Positions 41,901 to 54,153 of a DNA stretch of 60,000 nt are shown here, in pieces (the stretch's first letter is position 1; every line of letters starts with the position of its first letter). A program made the translations under genes and the position numbers. A model generated the notes under the pieces. It did not search any database, was not told the origin of the DNA, and worked only from the letters and a program-made list of their open reading frames with translations. Source of the stretch: Takakia lepidozioides (taxonomy: Eukaryota > Streptophyta > Takakiopsida > Takakiales > Takakiaceae); NCBI GenBank assembly GCA_030704615.1, contig CM060734.1:31762042-31822041 (forward strand), read 5' to 3'.

Positions 41901-44900
41901 ACTGTTCTCAACAAACATCTGTGGCAACATCACCAACAGCAATCACTCTCCTTATAACCGGACATTGGTGTCTCTGGGGTGCAGGTGCTGACAGCAATAG
42001 GTAATTTCTGCATAGTATCAATTGCGATAGGAATTATTGTGGAGGTAATTGTGATGTCTATCCAGCATCGCCCCTACCGAGCGGCTATCAATAACCTTCT
42101 GGTTCTGCTGATTGGTGGAATTCCTATTGCCATGCCCACTGTTCTCTCTGTCACTATGGCTATTGGCTCGCACCGCCTCTCACAACAGGTATCACGTTCT
42201 CTCTGATATCTCTCAGAAACTCCAAATACCCACCCATATTGTTTGGCTGTCTATGCAATCCACTTGTACTTCCCCAGAGATAGTACTGTGGACACGTGTT
42301 ATGTAGGATCCTTTTCTTCTCATTTTGAGATTGAAACATGTATTTTGATTTTCTATCCTTGATCCCTGTCACATCAATTCGTTTTAGCTGAAATGTGGAC
42401 ATGAATATTTTTCTGTGTGTGGAATACAGGGAGCTATCACTAAGCGCATGACTGCAATTGAGGAGATGGCAGGGATGGATGTGCTGTGTAGTGATAAGAC
42501 GGGAACACTTACGTTGAATAAGTTGTCTGTTGATAAGAATCTTGTCGAGGTACGACAGCAGCTGGCATTGTCTATTTTTCTTGTTTGAGCTGGTCCAACG
42601 GTCCAGAGTCTGCTACTTCCAGGTTTCTCATTGTGCAGTAAGGGAGGGCCGTAGGTCCGACAACATCTGTACTGCTACCTTGCAAGGTAGCAGAGACTGT
42701 AGGAGCTACGCTGTCTGCACAAGAAAGTCAAGTAGTTCTAGGTGTTTTGATTTGTATTTTGCTGGACTTCTCTTTCTTAAGAATGTTCGGTTGCTGTCAA
42801 TCCTTCCTGACAGAAACTGGCGGGGAATCTCAGCTGTCATTCATATAATGCTCACACCTTTTTAACAGCTACATGAGGTCTCATACAGATTGATTACCCT
42901 TTTTTTAACTTGAAAAGCTTCTTTCAGTAACCACCAACCAAGTCTTGGGTATTGTTTGGCTTGTTGCAACAAAAGTCGGTAGCAGCTGCACTTGTAGCGT
43001 TGATGAATGGAGTAGGCTTATGTAAAGCAGGGAAACTGGGAATCAGTGTAGTTTCTTAAGATATACTGGAGTTGTGTCTCCGCTCTGCCACACATGGAAA
43101 TCATGTAGGTGGTAAACTACACTTGAAAGACTGCGATTACTAGTTCAAAAACTTGGAGGTCTTAGGTTAACTTGTTCAACAGGAAAGTCCCTGTCAGCAG
43201 TCCTCTGTGATAGGAGGAGTGCTATAGTACACTATCGATTACTTTATATATTGTGACTTGTCTCATGAGTACATTTATATATTGTGACCACTTGAAGGCA
43301 TCATGTGCAGGTTTTCACCAAGGGCGTAGACAAGGACCTGGTATGCTTGTTAGCAGCAAGAGCATCTCGGACAGAAAATCAAGATGCTATTGATGCAGCC
43401 ATTGTTGGCATGATGGCTGATCCCACAGAGGTATGAATGTCATGTCTGCTTATATGTTGTAACTAGGAAACAGTGGGAAAAGTGGAAAATTCTGTAGTGT
43501 CCTGTTGGAACCTGTAAGGTCAGGACGTCTCACTCTCACCTTGGGAAGTCGGCCTCATTGTGTATCTATTACTAGACTCACAGGAATTTCTGGATGGAAC
43601 AAGGTTTCAACGATGATATATGGGTATTCGCATCCATTTTGCAGGCACGTGCCAATGTGACGGAGATACATTTCTTACCATTTAATCCAGTGGATAAGCG
43701 CACAGCTCTTACCTACATTGATGCGTCAGATGGGAAATGGTACCGTGCCAGCAAAGGTGCTCCAGAGCAGGTAGTACTACTTTTTGTTTGGGGAGTTGTG
43801 AAGAAAGGGTCTCTCAAAAGCCCCAGTTGAAGTCACTTTCTAACTTCGAAAACTGCAGCTTTGGATTTTGTCAGTTGTTCCAAGTCAGGTGAATTGTGAT
43901 CTAGTTGACTGCATTGTGATAGAAAGATGTGCAATCTTGGCTTTGTTCTCTTTGTCCAACAGGTTACGTTGTTGTAGGTGGAGATTTTACCTGCCTTCTC
44001 ATAGACTACGTTGTCCAATGGGAATGTGCCACTCAACCTAGTGTAAAAGGAGGCGGGCTCCTCAAAGTTTCAGCAATCCTAGCATGCTATGTATGATTTA
44101 TGACCGTACACCTGCTGAGGGTTTGGTCTGGTTGCAGATACTGGAGTTGGCCTTTAACAAAGCAGAGATTGCCGCACGGGTACATTCAGTGATTGACAAG
44201 TTTGCAGAGCGCGGACTCCGTTCGTTGGCTGTGGCAAGGCAGGCAAGTGTATTTGCACCAATGGCTCCTCACATATGCCTAGTTGCCTTGATGCATTCAT
44301 TTATGACTGATGTGAGAAAACCATGTACTGATCGGATTATGTTGTGTGGACACTCTACTAAGAACTAATGAGTTCATCTCTATATAGAGTGTACTGAGGT
44401 GAGAGGGATGCACCTTCGTGGGCAGTTGGTTTCAGAATAAGCCATCAGGTTTCTTTCCTTGTGTCTGAAAGTGTTCCAGGTAAATTCGTTGCTATGTAAG
44501 ATCGTCTGAACTGGAGTAGGTTCACCCTGTTGCAAGGAAAAGCATGCCACCCTTTGGACACTGCAGAGTGAGAGTGTTGCTGGCTGTTGACATGAACACT
44601 CAGAAAGTGTGTATCAAGGAATCAGCCATCAAGTATGGGTGAAAAGTTGATGAGGGCATCAGGTTTAAGCACTGTCAGGAACTAATTCAAAAACTCCAAT
44701 GCATGCAGGAAGTTCCGGAGCAGACGAAGGATAGTGCAGGAAGTCCTTGGCAGTTTTGTGGGTTATTGCCTCTCTTTGATCCACCTCGCCATGACAGTGC
44801 TGAGACAATCCGCAGGGCCAATCCGGCAGGGTCCTTAACCTGGAACGTCGTCAATGATACATTACGAGGTAATTACAGCATGTCATATTATTCCTGTCAA

Positions 44901-47900
44901 TTCATCTCTTCTTGGGGGAGGCAGATGTCAAGTCATTTCTGGGTTGTTGAAAGACGAAATTTTGCTTACTAATACCTATGCGGGGTTCTGTGAAGCACTC
45001 TGTGAAGCGCACACTGTTGTTCTTGCTTAATGGCTGGGGAGCACATGTGCTAAGTCTCGGACAGCTGCTAGAACTCCAGCAAATCCTATTTATGCATGTC
45101 TGCTATGGTTGTCTCGTATAGATATCTGGCATGCCTCCTCATCTTGGCAAGTTGCTGCTACACATAATGTGACCCCACATACATTCTTTTGAGGGTTGTG
45201 AGGCGATGTGTGCTGCGCCTTGCTGGCCAAGAATAATGGGATTCTCAGTAGTAAGGAGAGGGTGAAGAGCGAAAGTAAGACGTGATATTTAGGAGAAAAC
45301 TGTGGCTGCAGGTGACCAATTGGCAATTGCAAAGGAGACTGGCCGTCGGCTTGGCATGGGGTCCAACATGTATCCTTCATCATCCCTGCTAGGGCAGAAC
45401 AAGGACGTAGCACTTGCAGCCTTGCCTATAGATGAGCTTATAGAGAAGGCTGATGGCTTCGCAGGTGTCTTCCCAGGTGATTCAATTATCTGTTGACTCC
45501 ATCTTGGTGGTGTATTTCCCTGATTCTGGTAGCCAATATTGTCATTACTAGAGGTTCTTGCAGGTGTGTTGGTTCATCCCCGAGAATCAAAATGAGCATC
45601 AGGCGTAGTCAATTCCTCGTCAGAAATCTGGTTGCACTGACCTCAAATTGTTGTGTGCAGAGCACAAGTATGAGATAGTGAAGAGGTTGCAAGAGAAAAA
45701 ACATATTTGTGGAATGACAGGCGATGGTGTGAACGATGCACCAGCTCTGAAGAAGGCAGACATTGGTATTGCAGTGGCAGATGCCACAGATGCAGCACGG
45801 AGTGCCTCAGACATAGTGCTTACTGAGCCTGGCCTCAGTGTTATCATCAGTGCAGTGTTAACTAGCCGTGCCATCTTCCAGCGTATGAAAAACTACACGG
45901 TGCCTATCTGGACCTCATGTGCCTAGGTGACTGTTTATGCTGTTGAGACAATGTATTTGAGAGTGGTTGCTATCTTGACTTGATGATAGTGCGCACCCTG
46001 TCAGACACTTTTATTTATTTCTTCTGTTACATTTCAGATGACATACTCTGCATATTGCATGTATAGGATTTTAGTTTATGCAACTAAGGCCTGGAGGGTT
46101 GATTTGGATTTTGCAGATTTATGCTGTTTCTATCACCATCCGTATCGTGGTCAGTACTGGCACTTCCGCTCTTTGGGTTTCATTTGTTGGAATTTGTTTG
46201 CATTCTGGATGTATTGATACACTTTGGATGAGATCTTTACTGAAAGACACTTTACTAAAAATGTTTGAACTCTCTCTTCTCTCTGCCCCACACTCCCAGA
46301 CGCCTGTATTTGGAAGCAAAGTCCTGGCAGAGCTTTGAAGATGGAAAAGGAGATTGATGAAGGGTACTCAAGTTTGTTCCAAGATAGTTACAGTAGTAAG
46401 CCATCAAAGGGCTAAGAAGATGTGAACTGTAGTGTAGTATCATGTGCCTGCTTGAGGTGGGGCTGCATCAACGGGTAACTTGTGTTGAAATGGGGTTGCA
46501 GCTAGGATTCATGCTCCTGGCCTTGATTTGGAAGTTCGATTTCTCTCCCTTCATGGTGCTCATCATAGCCATCCTTAATGATGGTTTGTCTCCATCTACC
46601 CTCACAAGCTCACTTCTGACACCTACAAGCAGAATGTTCAAGCCTGGCTCTAGTGGGATGATGTATATTTGCATTGGTTTACATTTGTAGAGCTCCCTTC
46701 CGCTTTAGTCGGAGATGTCTAGTCTTCAAGGTGGAGTGCTGAGTCTCTGTGAGATGTAAGCAGGGAATGGGTGATTCCAGGGAGTGGTCCACACTTAATT
46801 TGTCTTACATAGTAGAACACTTCTTCAACACATGGGGGTTTTGGGGTTGGACATTAATTCCTGGTTGCGGCACAGGTACTATCATGACCATATCAAAGGA
46901 TCGTGTGAAACCATCTCCATTGCCAGATAGCTGGAAGTTGAAAGAAATCTTTGCAACTGGAGTTGTCCTTGGTTGCTATCTAGCAATGATGACAGTCGTG
47001 TTCTTTTGGGCTGTTCATGAAACTACCTTCTTCGAGGTATGAGACTCCTTTGCATTCTGACAAACTCACTAGCTCATCCAGTTAAGCAGTGCCAACGGTA
47101 TTCAGAGAACAAATACTGTGCACTACAAAGAACAACAGCCATGTGAAGGCACCTTTTGGGGTATGCGTGGTTTTGGCCATCATCTTAAGTTGAAGGCATT
47201 CATATCTTAGTCTTGGTGTAGGTCTCTATATGAGACCTACTTATTTTGGGAATGTGTGTTGGAAGTACTGCTGCTGAAATGATCAGAGACACCTGGGATG
47301 AATGCAGAGAACTTTCCATGTACGTGACATCAGGTACAGCAACAGCCAATTGACAGCTGCTGTGTACTTGCAAGTCAGCATTATAAGCCAGGCCCTCATT
47401 TTTGTGACACGCTCACGCAGTTGGTCATTTGTAGAGCGACCTGGCCTGCTGCTTCTGGGTGCGTTTGTCGTTGCCCAGCTGGTGAGTCTCTTTGCTACGC
47501 ATCACCCCCTCTCAGTCCACGTTCAAAGTTCAATCAATGGGAAAGGGTGGGCAATAGAACTAGTCGTAAAGAGGCTTCAGTTCTCAGGTCAAGCAGCCAA
47601 AGGTTGCCATAACATGGTGGGAAGCAGAAGGCAGGGACTTCAGGCCCCATTAGTGGATTTGTGTTTAGATCGCCTTGTGGGCATGGACACTCAACCACTT
47701 CCATACAGACCAAAACCAGGGTATAGTGGGGCCCAAGGGAACAGAGGTGTAGATTGTCTTTAATGTGTTGCCATTTGTATGTTGTGTCAGGTTGCGACAT
47801 TCATAGCAGTGTATGCAGTGTGGGCATTTGCGAATATACGGGGAATTGGGTGGGGGTGGGCTGGAGTAATTTGGCTTTACAGCCTCGTCACTTACTTTCC

Positions 47901-48831
47901 ACTTGACGTTCTCAAGTTCTTGATTCGCTATACCCTGAGTGGAAAGGCATGGGATCTCATGCTTGAGCGCAAGGTACTGTGTTTTGCTGCTTTTGTAACA
48001 GAGCCAGTTATGGTTCTTGAGCTGTGTTCTATGCTGCTATTTAGACGTAGGTGTTAGGCAATATCTTTATTTTTTAGTCTTAGCTGGTGAGCATAAAAGC
48101 ATACGGCTGTCTGGTTGATTTAGGGATATGGTGGGCATGGCATTGCCTCTCTGACCAGGGCACTGTCCTCATTTAATTGATGTTGAAGTTTCCCACAAGA
48201 AGCGGTTGTCATTCCTCCAGCCCTCATCATTATGTCAAAGGTTGTCAGCAGGTGGCCTCAAATGTACATATCAGATTATGCTGTGCCATAGCTTTGTGCC
48301 TGAAGATCCACGAGAAATCATGAGAGTTTTCGAGGATGGCAGGAAATTATAGGAGAGAGGTGGATGCCAGCTTGTGTGCTGGGCATAATGCCACGCACTG
48401 AGCAGTGCAAATGTGTGTTGGGTGTGGTGCAGACTGCTTTCACACGGCAGAAGGACTTTGGGAAGGAGGCACGTGAAGCTCAATGGGCCCATGCACCGCG
48501 TACATTGCATGGGCTTCACCCGCCACAGTCACCCCCCCCCACCGAGCGTGGTGGCAACAAAGAGTTGGGTGACATGGCTGACCAAGCGAAAAGACGTGCA
48601 GATATTGCCAGGTTGATTCTCCACAAAGTTGTCAGGCCTTATTCACTTGCATTAGTTCATTCAAAAGCTACCCAAAATCCAAGTTCACTGTGGAAAGCAA
48701 ATTTTTTGCTGATTGTGAAAGATGGCATATGCAGGTTACGAGAGATGCACACATTGAAAGGCCATGTGGAATCCGTGGTGCGTTTGAAGGGTTTGGATAT
48801 CAATACCATCCAGCAGGCATATACAGTTTAG
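38975..48831 (+). CDS. AHA-like: Plasma-membrane H+-transporting P-type ATPase
   Basis: There are 21 exons: 38975-39049, 39526-39645, 40213-40311, 40483-40620, 41011-41145, 41417-41596, 41985-42188, 42430-42549, 43311-43430, 43645-43770, 44138-44242, 44709-44868, 45312-45476, 45661-45899, 46117-46149, 46502-46583, 46876-47036, 47308-47481, 47791-47973, 48433-48611, 48735-48831. They join in frame to 964 residues. Landmarks are [12 protein letters not shown] (actuator domain), [12 protein letters not shown] with the phosphorylated Asp near 339, [17 protein letters not shown] (about 600-611) and [13 protein letters not shown]. The C-terminal regulatory domain ends in Tyr-Thr-Val, the phospho-dependent 14-3-3 site. 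The pump exports protons and energises the plasma membrane. Intron 11 has a GC donor. Residues about 512-527, just before GDQ, do not match the family's LNLGVNVKMIT; see findings. Confidence 0.95.
40773..40815 (-). mobile_element. Old SINE tail in the H+-ATPase gene
   Basis: Minus strand ATGGACACAAGGCTGAGGCA, then GCGTCTTATGAGTAAAT, resembles the family tail, with several changes. It lies in intron 4. Confidence 0.45.
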
Positions 48832-49447
48832 ATTTTTGTCTTAAGCACTTGTATATGGACGAGGGTTTCTGGCAGACTTTCTTTTCTAGTGTGTAGATAA
48901 AAGTGCGGGTAAAGACAGGTCAAATGATTGGGATAGATATTTCTTCTTTGCTCTCTAGACACCTTCTTGGTTAGGTAGGAAAGATGGGAGGGACATTTGC
49001 TTTCGATGACCATGTGGAGGAGAATTATCCAGAAGAGGTGCAACAGGGCGGGGGGAAGATGAGAGGGGAGGGGGATCAGACCTGAGCTCCTAAGGTGCTC
49101 AGTGAGTACTTAAGTATTGTAACATTTCCACAATTCTTGTCATTTTGAAGGTCAGGAAAGCTTCGTCAGTGTCCATTGTTTGTCCTAATGTCTACCCACC
49201 TACCTGTGATCTATCTCTTGTACTGATATCTTAAGAATGGATTCACCTGACCCACCTGACCAGGTTATGTCTCGACCAAGTCCTTCTTGGGGACAATTTA
49301 CAGCACTTCCAAGTTCATTCCTTCCGTTTGTTGAGTGCGTAGCTGTCGCCCGTGCCTGTATGCATGTCTCACCAGCGTGTGAAGGATCTATAGATCTCCT
49401 GTGACTCGTGCATACTTGCTGTGTGTCTGGTAACTGTTCCACACGCA
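48832..49447. other. H+-ATPase 3' UTR and spacer
   Basis: The stop codon of the ATPase is followed by its 3' UTR and spacer, with no other gene seen. Confidence 0.5.
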
Positions 49448-49736
49448 AATGTCCAGGAGAGGAAATGTACTCATAAGACTGTTTGCGGTAGCCTGTGGCC
49501 ATAGACCCCGTGCCCAGTTTGGGTAGAAACACAGGGAATGTACTCCTCTCTGTGAGGGGCTCACTCCAGTAGTGTGATTTACCTTGGTATAAACAATTAG
49601 TTTGGGCTTTCCAGATATCCTCTAGAAAGCCCTCCACACAAGCATCATCTGTTGGGCTGCTCTGTGTGAGCAGCCCAACAGTTAGACCCTAACAGTGCCA
49701 GGGCTGTAGGCTCAGCCTGGAGAATGTCCAGGAGAG
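49448..49736 (-). mobile_element. Full-length SINE with 14-bp target-site duplication
   Basis: The element 49462-49722 (261 bp, minus strand) is flanked by AATGTCCAGGAGAG at 49448-49461 and 49723-49736. In sense orientation it starts CTCCAGGCTGAGCCTAC and passes TTAGGGTCTAACTGTTGGGC, GATGCTTGTGTGGAGGGC, AAGCCCAAACTAATTGTTTA, AAACTGGGCACGGGGTCTA and CTTATGAGTACATTTC. The head has no clear tRNA A and B boxes, so its origin is open. This copy sets the ends for the family found in SRP54 and ACLA introns. Confidence 0.8.
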
Positions 49737-50607
49737 AGAGACAGCTACACGGGATGCCAACTCTGAATCCATGGCCTTACACAATTTACAAAAGACAAAT
49801 AACTTGCCTTTCACTCCCTCATTCTCTAACAGAGAGGGAGACAATGTTCAGGTGGCTCATGTTGATGCAAAGATGTTGTAGAAGGAGATCAAGATGTGAG
49901 ACAAACTTCCATAAGAGGATTATGGAAGACTGTTTAATGAAGAGGTGAGACAAAGAGCCCCGCTCAGACTGCTGTGATGGTAATGGCACCTTAAATGACT
50001 GACTGGAGTATGCACATTGTTGGAAATATTCACATTACAATCAGAGAGACTCTCTTCCATCTGCTACCATCAAAGTAAATGCTAGAAAGTTTGGAGCAAA
50101 AGATGCCCTCGATTCAATCTGTGTTTTGCCAAGTTGCAAACAGTGTGACAACTCCAATATTGGCAGTTTTGGTAGACCAGTCAAGTATTCCCCCAAATGT
50201 GTTGGAAAAAAAAAACCTAATCACACACCTGGAAGAGATGGAATGACCATTTAGATTGTTAGGTTTTAGTGGGCTGACATATTATGGTATTATGCGCGTT
50301 TGTGGGTTCTGCGTCGAGCAGTGGTAGGCTTTGTAAATCTGCTTCAAACTTGTTATCTTCACCATTTTCTTCGAACCGATGTAATAATTTTCAAGATATG
50401 AGGTAAGAATGTTACCTCTGAAATATTAGTATCATCTTACAAATGCACTTGTTTGAAAAAAATGATTTAGTACATGGTAAAAGACAGGTTGAGTGACGAG
50501 TCTTCAAGCAAACTTTTGGCAAGGGTTTTCTGTGAATTTATATATTATTTGTTGATTGTTTTTATAATAATTAGAGATTGGTGGCAAGAGCGGGGCAGGA
50601 TCCAACT
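49737..50607. other. Spacer, no gene seen
   Basis: No recognisable gene or repeat in this stretch. Confidence 0.4.
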
Positions 50608-50648
50608 TGTATTGTGCCGAGTTATTCTAGCGACGACCGAAGGTCGGA
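50608..50648 (+). repeat. Third, decayed copy of the 47-bp inverted-repeat sequence
   Basis: CTTGTATTGTGCCGAGTTAT followed by TCTAGCGACGACC aligns with the left terminal repeat at 53628 (CTTCGCATTGCTCCGCACTA followed by CTAGCGACGACC), with about eight changes. Same orientation as the left repeat. Confidence 0.45.
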
Positions 50649-50975
50649 AGCTAGTTTAGCGTAGAGCAGATATAGGGTGCCATAGCGCCACATCATCGTC
50701 GTCAAATTTTTGGAATCCGCCTGAGATGCCCCAAACTAACCGGTGTCTTGCAGCGCAGGGAAGGAATGATGATGTCCTGGCGGAGGGGTTTCACACACCG
50801 ATCGTAGATGGGACATTTGTAAATTATGAGTACACCGCAGGAGCTCGCAAGGTGTGGCTTTTGCATAAGAAGTTTGTCCATCCTGCAATGTGGGCTCTCG
50901 GCTCCTGTTAGTACCATGATTTGGTATTCTTCATGATGTGTACAGGGTTCTTGGGAGAGTCAGCTTGGTCTTGGC

Positions 50976-52161
50976 ATGCCGTGTTGCAATCTCTGCCTGC
51001 TCAGCTGTACCGTGGTGGTTCTCAGACCAATCCGACATTACCTGACTATAGACACAAGCAATAGCACACACAAGAGGTCCTTTTGGGTTGATGGTCGGTC
51101 AAATCCTCCCTGTGTCATGACACAAAGTCGAGGACAATGTGGGGAGAGCACCTTCTTCTTCGACCTATTTCAGCCTGTTTTGCCCTCTCATGATCAGACT
51201 CGGCCCTGAGATGCATATTGAATTCTGTAAGTTAGCTCGTTGGGTGGATCTGTGGTGGTTGGAGTGACTTTGACAAGTTACTGCCGATGTGGCAGCAGGA
51301 AAGTATCCAAAAACAGATAACAGAGATGAGGAGAAGCTTTTGATGAACACTTTTCCGACCCCAGTCAATGGTGGGACAATGGAGACAAAAAGGTGAATGC
51401 CTGTTGGACTACAGAGAGAAGCAGATGCAATTCAGAATTGGAACTACTGTAATAAGTAGGGTTGGGGTGTTTGGTTTAGGGCAATGACCAGAAAGGCTAC
51501 TATGGGGGGTCACTGTACCCGTTTTTCTCAAGGGCAGTCATCTCTATGCACAGCATGGGTGTGGGATGGAGGCTCTTGATGCCTGTTGGAAGCAGACGCA
51601 AACCAGCGTAGGAACTAGTGTGATAAGTAGGGTTGGGGTGTTTGCTGGAACAATTCTAGGTTGTCTTCTAGGCTGTCATTGACCGCTGCTAAGGCAAGGA
51701 TGTATGCATGATTTGTGCAGAGGCATGGATAGCTGAAGGAGCAGTAATAGAGTGTGGGTCCACATTCATCCAAGAGGGCTGGATTTCAAGCTCCAGATTA
51801 CCTATGATTCCCTATGGAAGGATAGGTACAAGAAACCTGCATGGGTAGATGGTCAACTGGAAGCCGCAGCAGCAGCGGCACAATTGATAGAATCAGGCAC
51901 TGCTAATCAAAGCACCTTCTTCAACACATTTCACCCTGTTTTTCCCTCTTATCAGAATCGGCCCTAAATTTCCATGTTGAATTCTGCAAGTTAGCTGGTT
52001 GAGTGAACCTTTGATAGTTTGGAGTGACTTTGACATGATACTGCCAAGTGACAACAGGAAAGTATCCAGAAACAGGTAACAGTTCATGATTTGTACACAG
52101 GCAAGGATAGCTGAAGGACCAGGGATAGAGGTCCAGATTCATCCAAATGGGCCGGATTTCA
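50976..52161 (+). repeat. Interleaved direct duplications carrying an unidentified coding end
   Basis: Three pairs are seen: 51147-51323 with 51911-52082, 51395-51474 with 51578-51644, and 51707-51788 with 52085-52161. In the first pair both copies stay open in the same frame and stop at the same place: FWVDG ... STFFFDLFQPVLPSHDQTRP then stop at 51209, and AWVDG ... STFFNTFHPVFPSYQNRP then stop at 51967. Shared frame and stop suggest descent from one protein C-terminus. I do not recognise the family. Confidence 0.6.
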
Positions 52162-52249
52162 CTTGGTTGGCTGAACAACAATTTCAAGTGATACCCTTGT
52201 CAGTTTTCCTGCTATAGAGGCATGATTATTCGTCAATGAACGCCGTTAA

Positions 52250-53387
52250 ATTGGCTTGGGCCTGTAGTAGAATCATCTTGTTTGGCACTTCTAGAGCCAG
52301 GCCAGATATAATGTGGGATTGTGGTAGGTTCCCGCTTGGGTGTGGTGGAGCTCACTGTTGCCCTGCACCATGTTTTAATACACCAGAGGACAAGATTCTG
52401 TGGGATGTTGGCCATCAGGTATGTCTACTTTTCTTCACTTGGCTTAAAGCACTGTAAGTGCTCAAATGCCTTTTTGTCTTTTGAATAATTGCAGGATGAA
52501 TCAGTTTGGCATCTGGGATTTATGATGGTTGCACTTAAATTGGTGTAGGCGTATCCACACAAGATTCTGACGGGGAGACGGTCAAGAATGCTCACATTAC
52601 GACAAATTGATGGTCTGTCAGGCTTCACAAAATGTTCTGAGAGTGAATATGATCCCTTTGGGGCTGGTCACAGTTCAACCAGCATATCTGCTGGTTTAGG
52701 TGAGAACAATTGCATCTCAATTTGTGGTATGGATTATGTTCAGTAGAGAAAGAGAGGAGGGGGGGTTGTGACTGTTCACGGGGCTAAGGCAGCAGTGTGA
52801 TTGCACTAGGGATACAATTGAAAGTGACACATGCAAACATCTCGGTTCTCATTCTGGAGCCCATTACATGATTGTCAGGAGTGAAGTCTAAACTAACCAA
52901 GTTTTACAAGGTAAATAAAAATTTGTTGACTTGCCAAATCAGGCACTGAAAAAGTGTCCTAAAGATTTGGGAATCAAAAGATTCATCCAAAGGTTGCATC
53001 ATGGAACTCTGTTATGTACTCACATGTTTACTGCTCGTAGATGTTGTTCCAGAAGCCTTTGAAGCCCTTGAGTTGGATGTCTGGATTCACTTGGGGCTGG
53101 TACATCTTGCAGGTATGGCTGTGGGGCGAGATCTTAAAGGAAGGAATAACAATGTGATATCCGTTATTGGAGATGGGTCTCTGGCAGCCGGGCAAGCATA
53201 TGAAGCAATGAACAATGCCGGTTACTTGGACTCGAATATGATTGTCGTTCTCAATGATAACAAGCAAGTCTCTCTCCCAATTGCGACTCTTGATGGGCCT
53301 GCCCCCCCTGTTGGTGCCCTTAGGCGCAATGTGCTTAGCAGACTTCAATCGGGCAGGCCACTCCGTGGGCTTCGGGAGGTTGCCAAG
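52250..53387 (+). pseudogene. DXS: Fragment of 1-deoxy-D-xylulose-5-phosphate synthase
   Basis: Three consecutive exons of DXS, the TPP enzyme that joins pyruvate and glyceraldehyde 3-phosphate at the start of the plastid MEP pathway. Exon A (about 52250-52418) ends FNTPEDKILWDVGHQ but is decayed before that: one T is missing near 52371 and GGHLGSSLGVVEL is scrambled. Exon B (52549-52699) reads [33 protein letters not shown] and [13 protein letters not shown] without a break. Exon C (53113-53387) reads [31 protein letters not shown] and [11 protein letters not shown], including the GDG...N metal-TPP motif. The transit peptide, N-terminal exon and the whole C-terminal two thirds are absent; other sequence follows at 53.4 kb. 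The first motif DGA(M)TAGQ has become DGSLAAGQ. Confidence 0.85.
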
Positions 53388-54153
53388 GTACTTTAATTTT
53401 GTACTTTTGACATAAATAGGTATAAAAATATTAGAGATGAGCTTCTGGCTGGATCGTGGCAGTAAAGTACTCTTGAGTGGATTGTCCCTGTGGGATGTGA
53501 ACTCTTCCTAAGCTAGTCCTCAAATTGTCATCCACCAGGCTCCACTGTACTCCATCAAATGGCAGACAGCTCTTGTGACCCCAAGAAATCTCACTCTGAA
53601 CTTTGTTGTCTCGTCACCTTAAATAGAACTAGGGCTTCGCATTGCTCCGCACTACTAGCGACGACCTCTGAGAAGGACGTCTAGACGGATGGGCCATACT
53701 CAAGGTTTATGAGAGAGACTACGGATCATGTTTGCGTGGACCTTATGTTCTCTATGTTGTAAAACAGAAACCACATGCAATAGGACAAGTAGATTTGGAT
53801 TATGACGAAATAGAGAGAATTGAAGACGTTTTAAAGATGAGAAGAAGAATGGCTTTTATAAATATGGTGGCCTTTACATTGATATTTGGTTTCAAAAGTT
53901 TACATGTGTCTAATTTCTGCCCTAACAAACTATGCTTTTGCTCCATTTGTCATCTTAAGATTCTATGTCCTCTAGTGTTTTGGCCAACAATTTGACCCCT
54001 TTTAATTGGAACAAAAGTCCGTGTTTTACCAACGCTGGGTGTTATGTAAATTTATGAATGTGTGTCTCTCACTGTTGGGAGCTGATGAAAGTTTGTGGGG
54101 AGTGTCGGCAGCTTGTCACTGCAAGACATGAGAAGTTGATGGTCTGAGTCACT

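Noticed and set aside
42530-42865. 111-codon frame inside the ATPase gene
   Set aside because: It lies in the intron after exon 8 and shows no conserved features.
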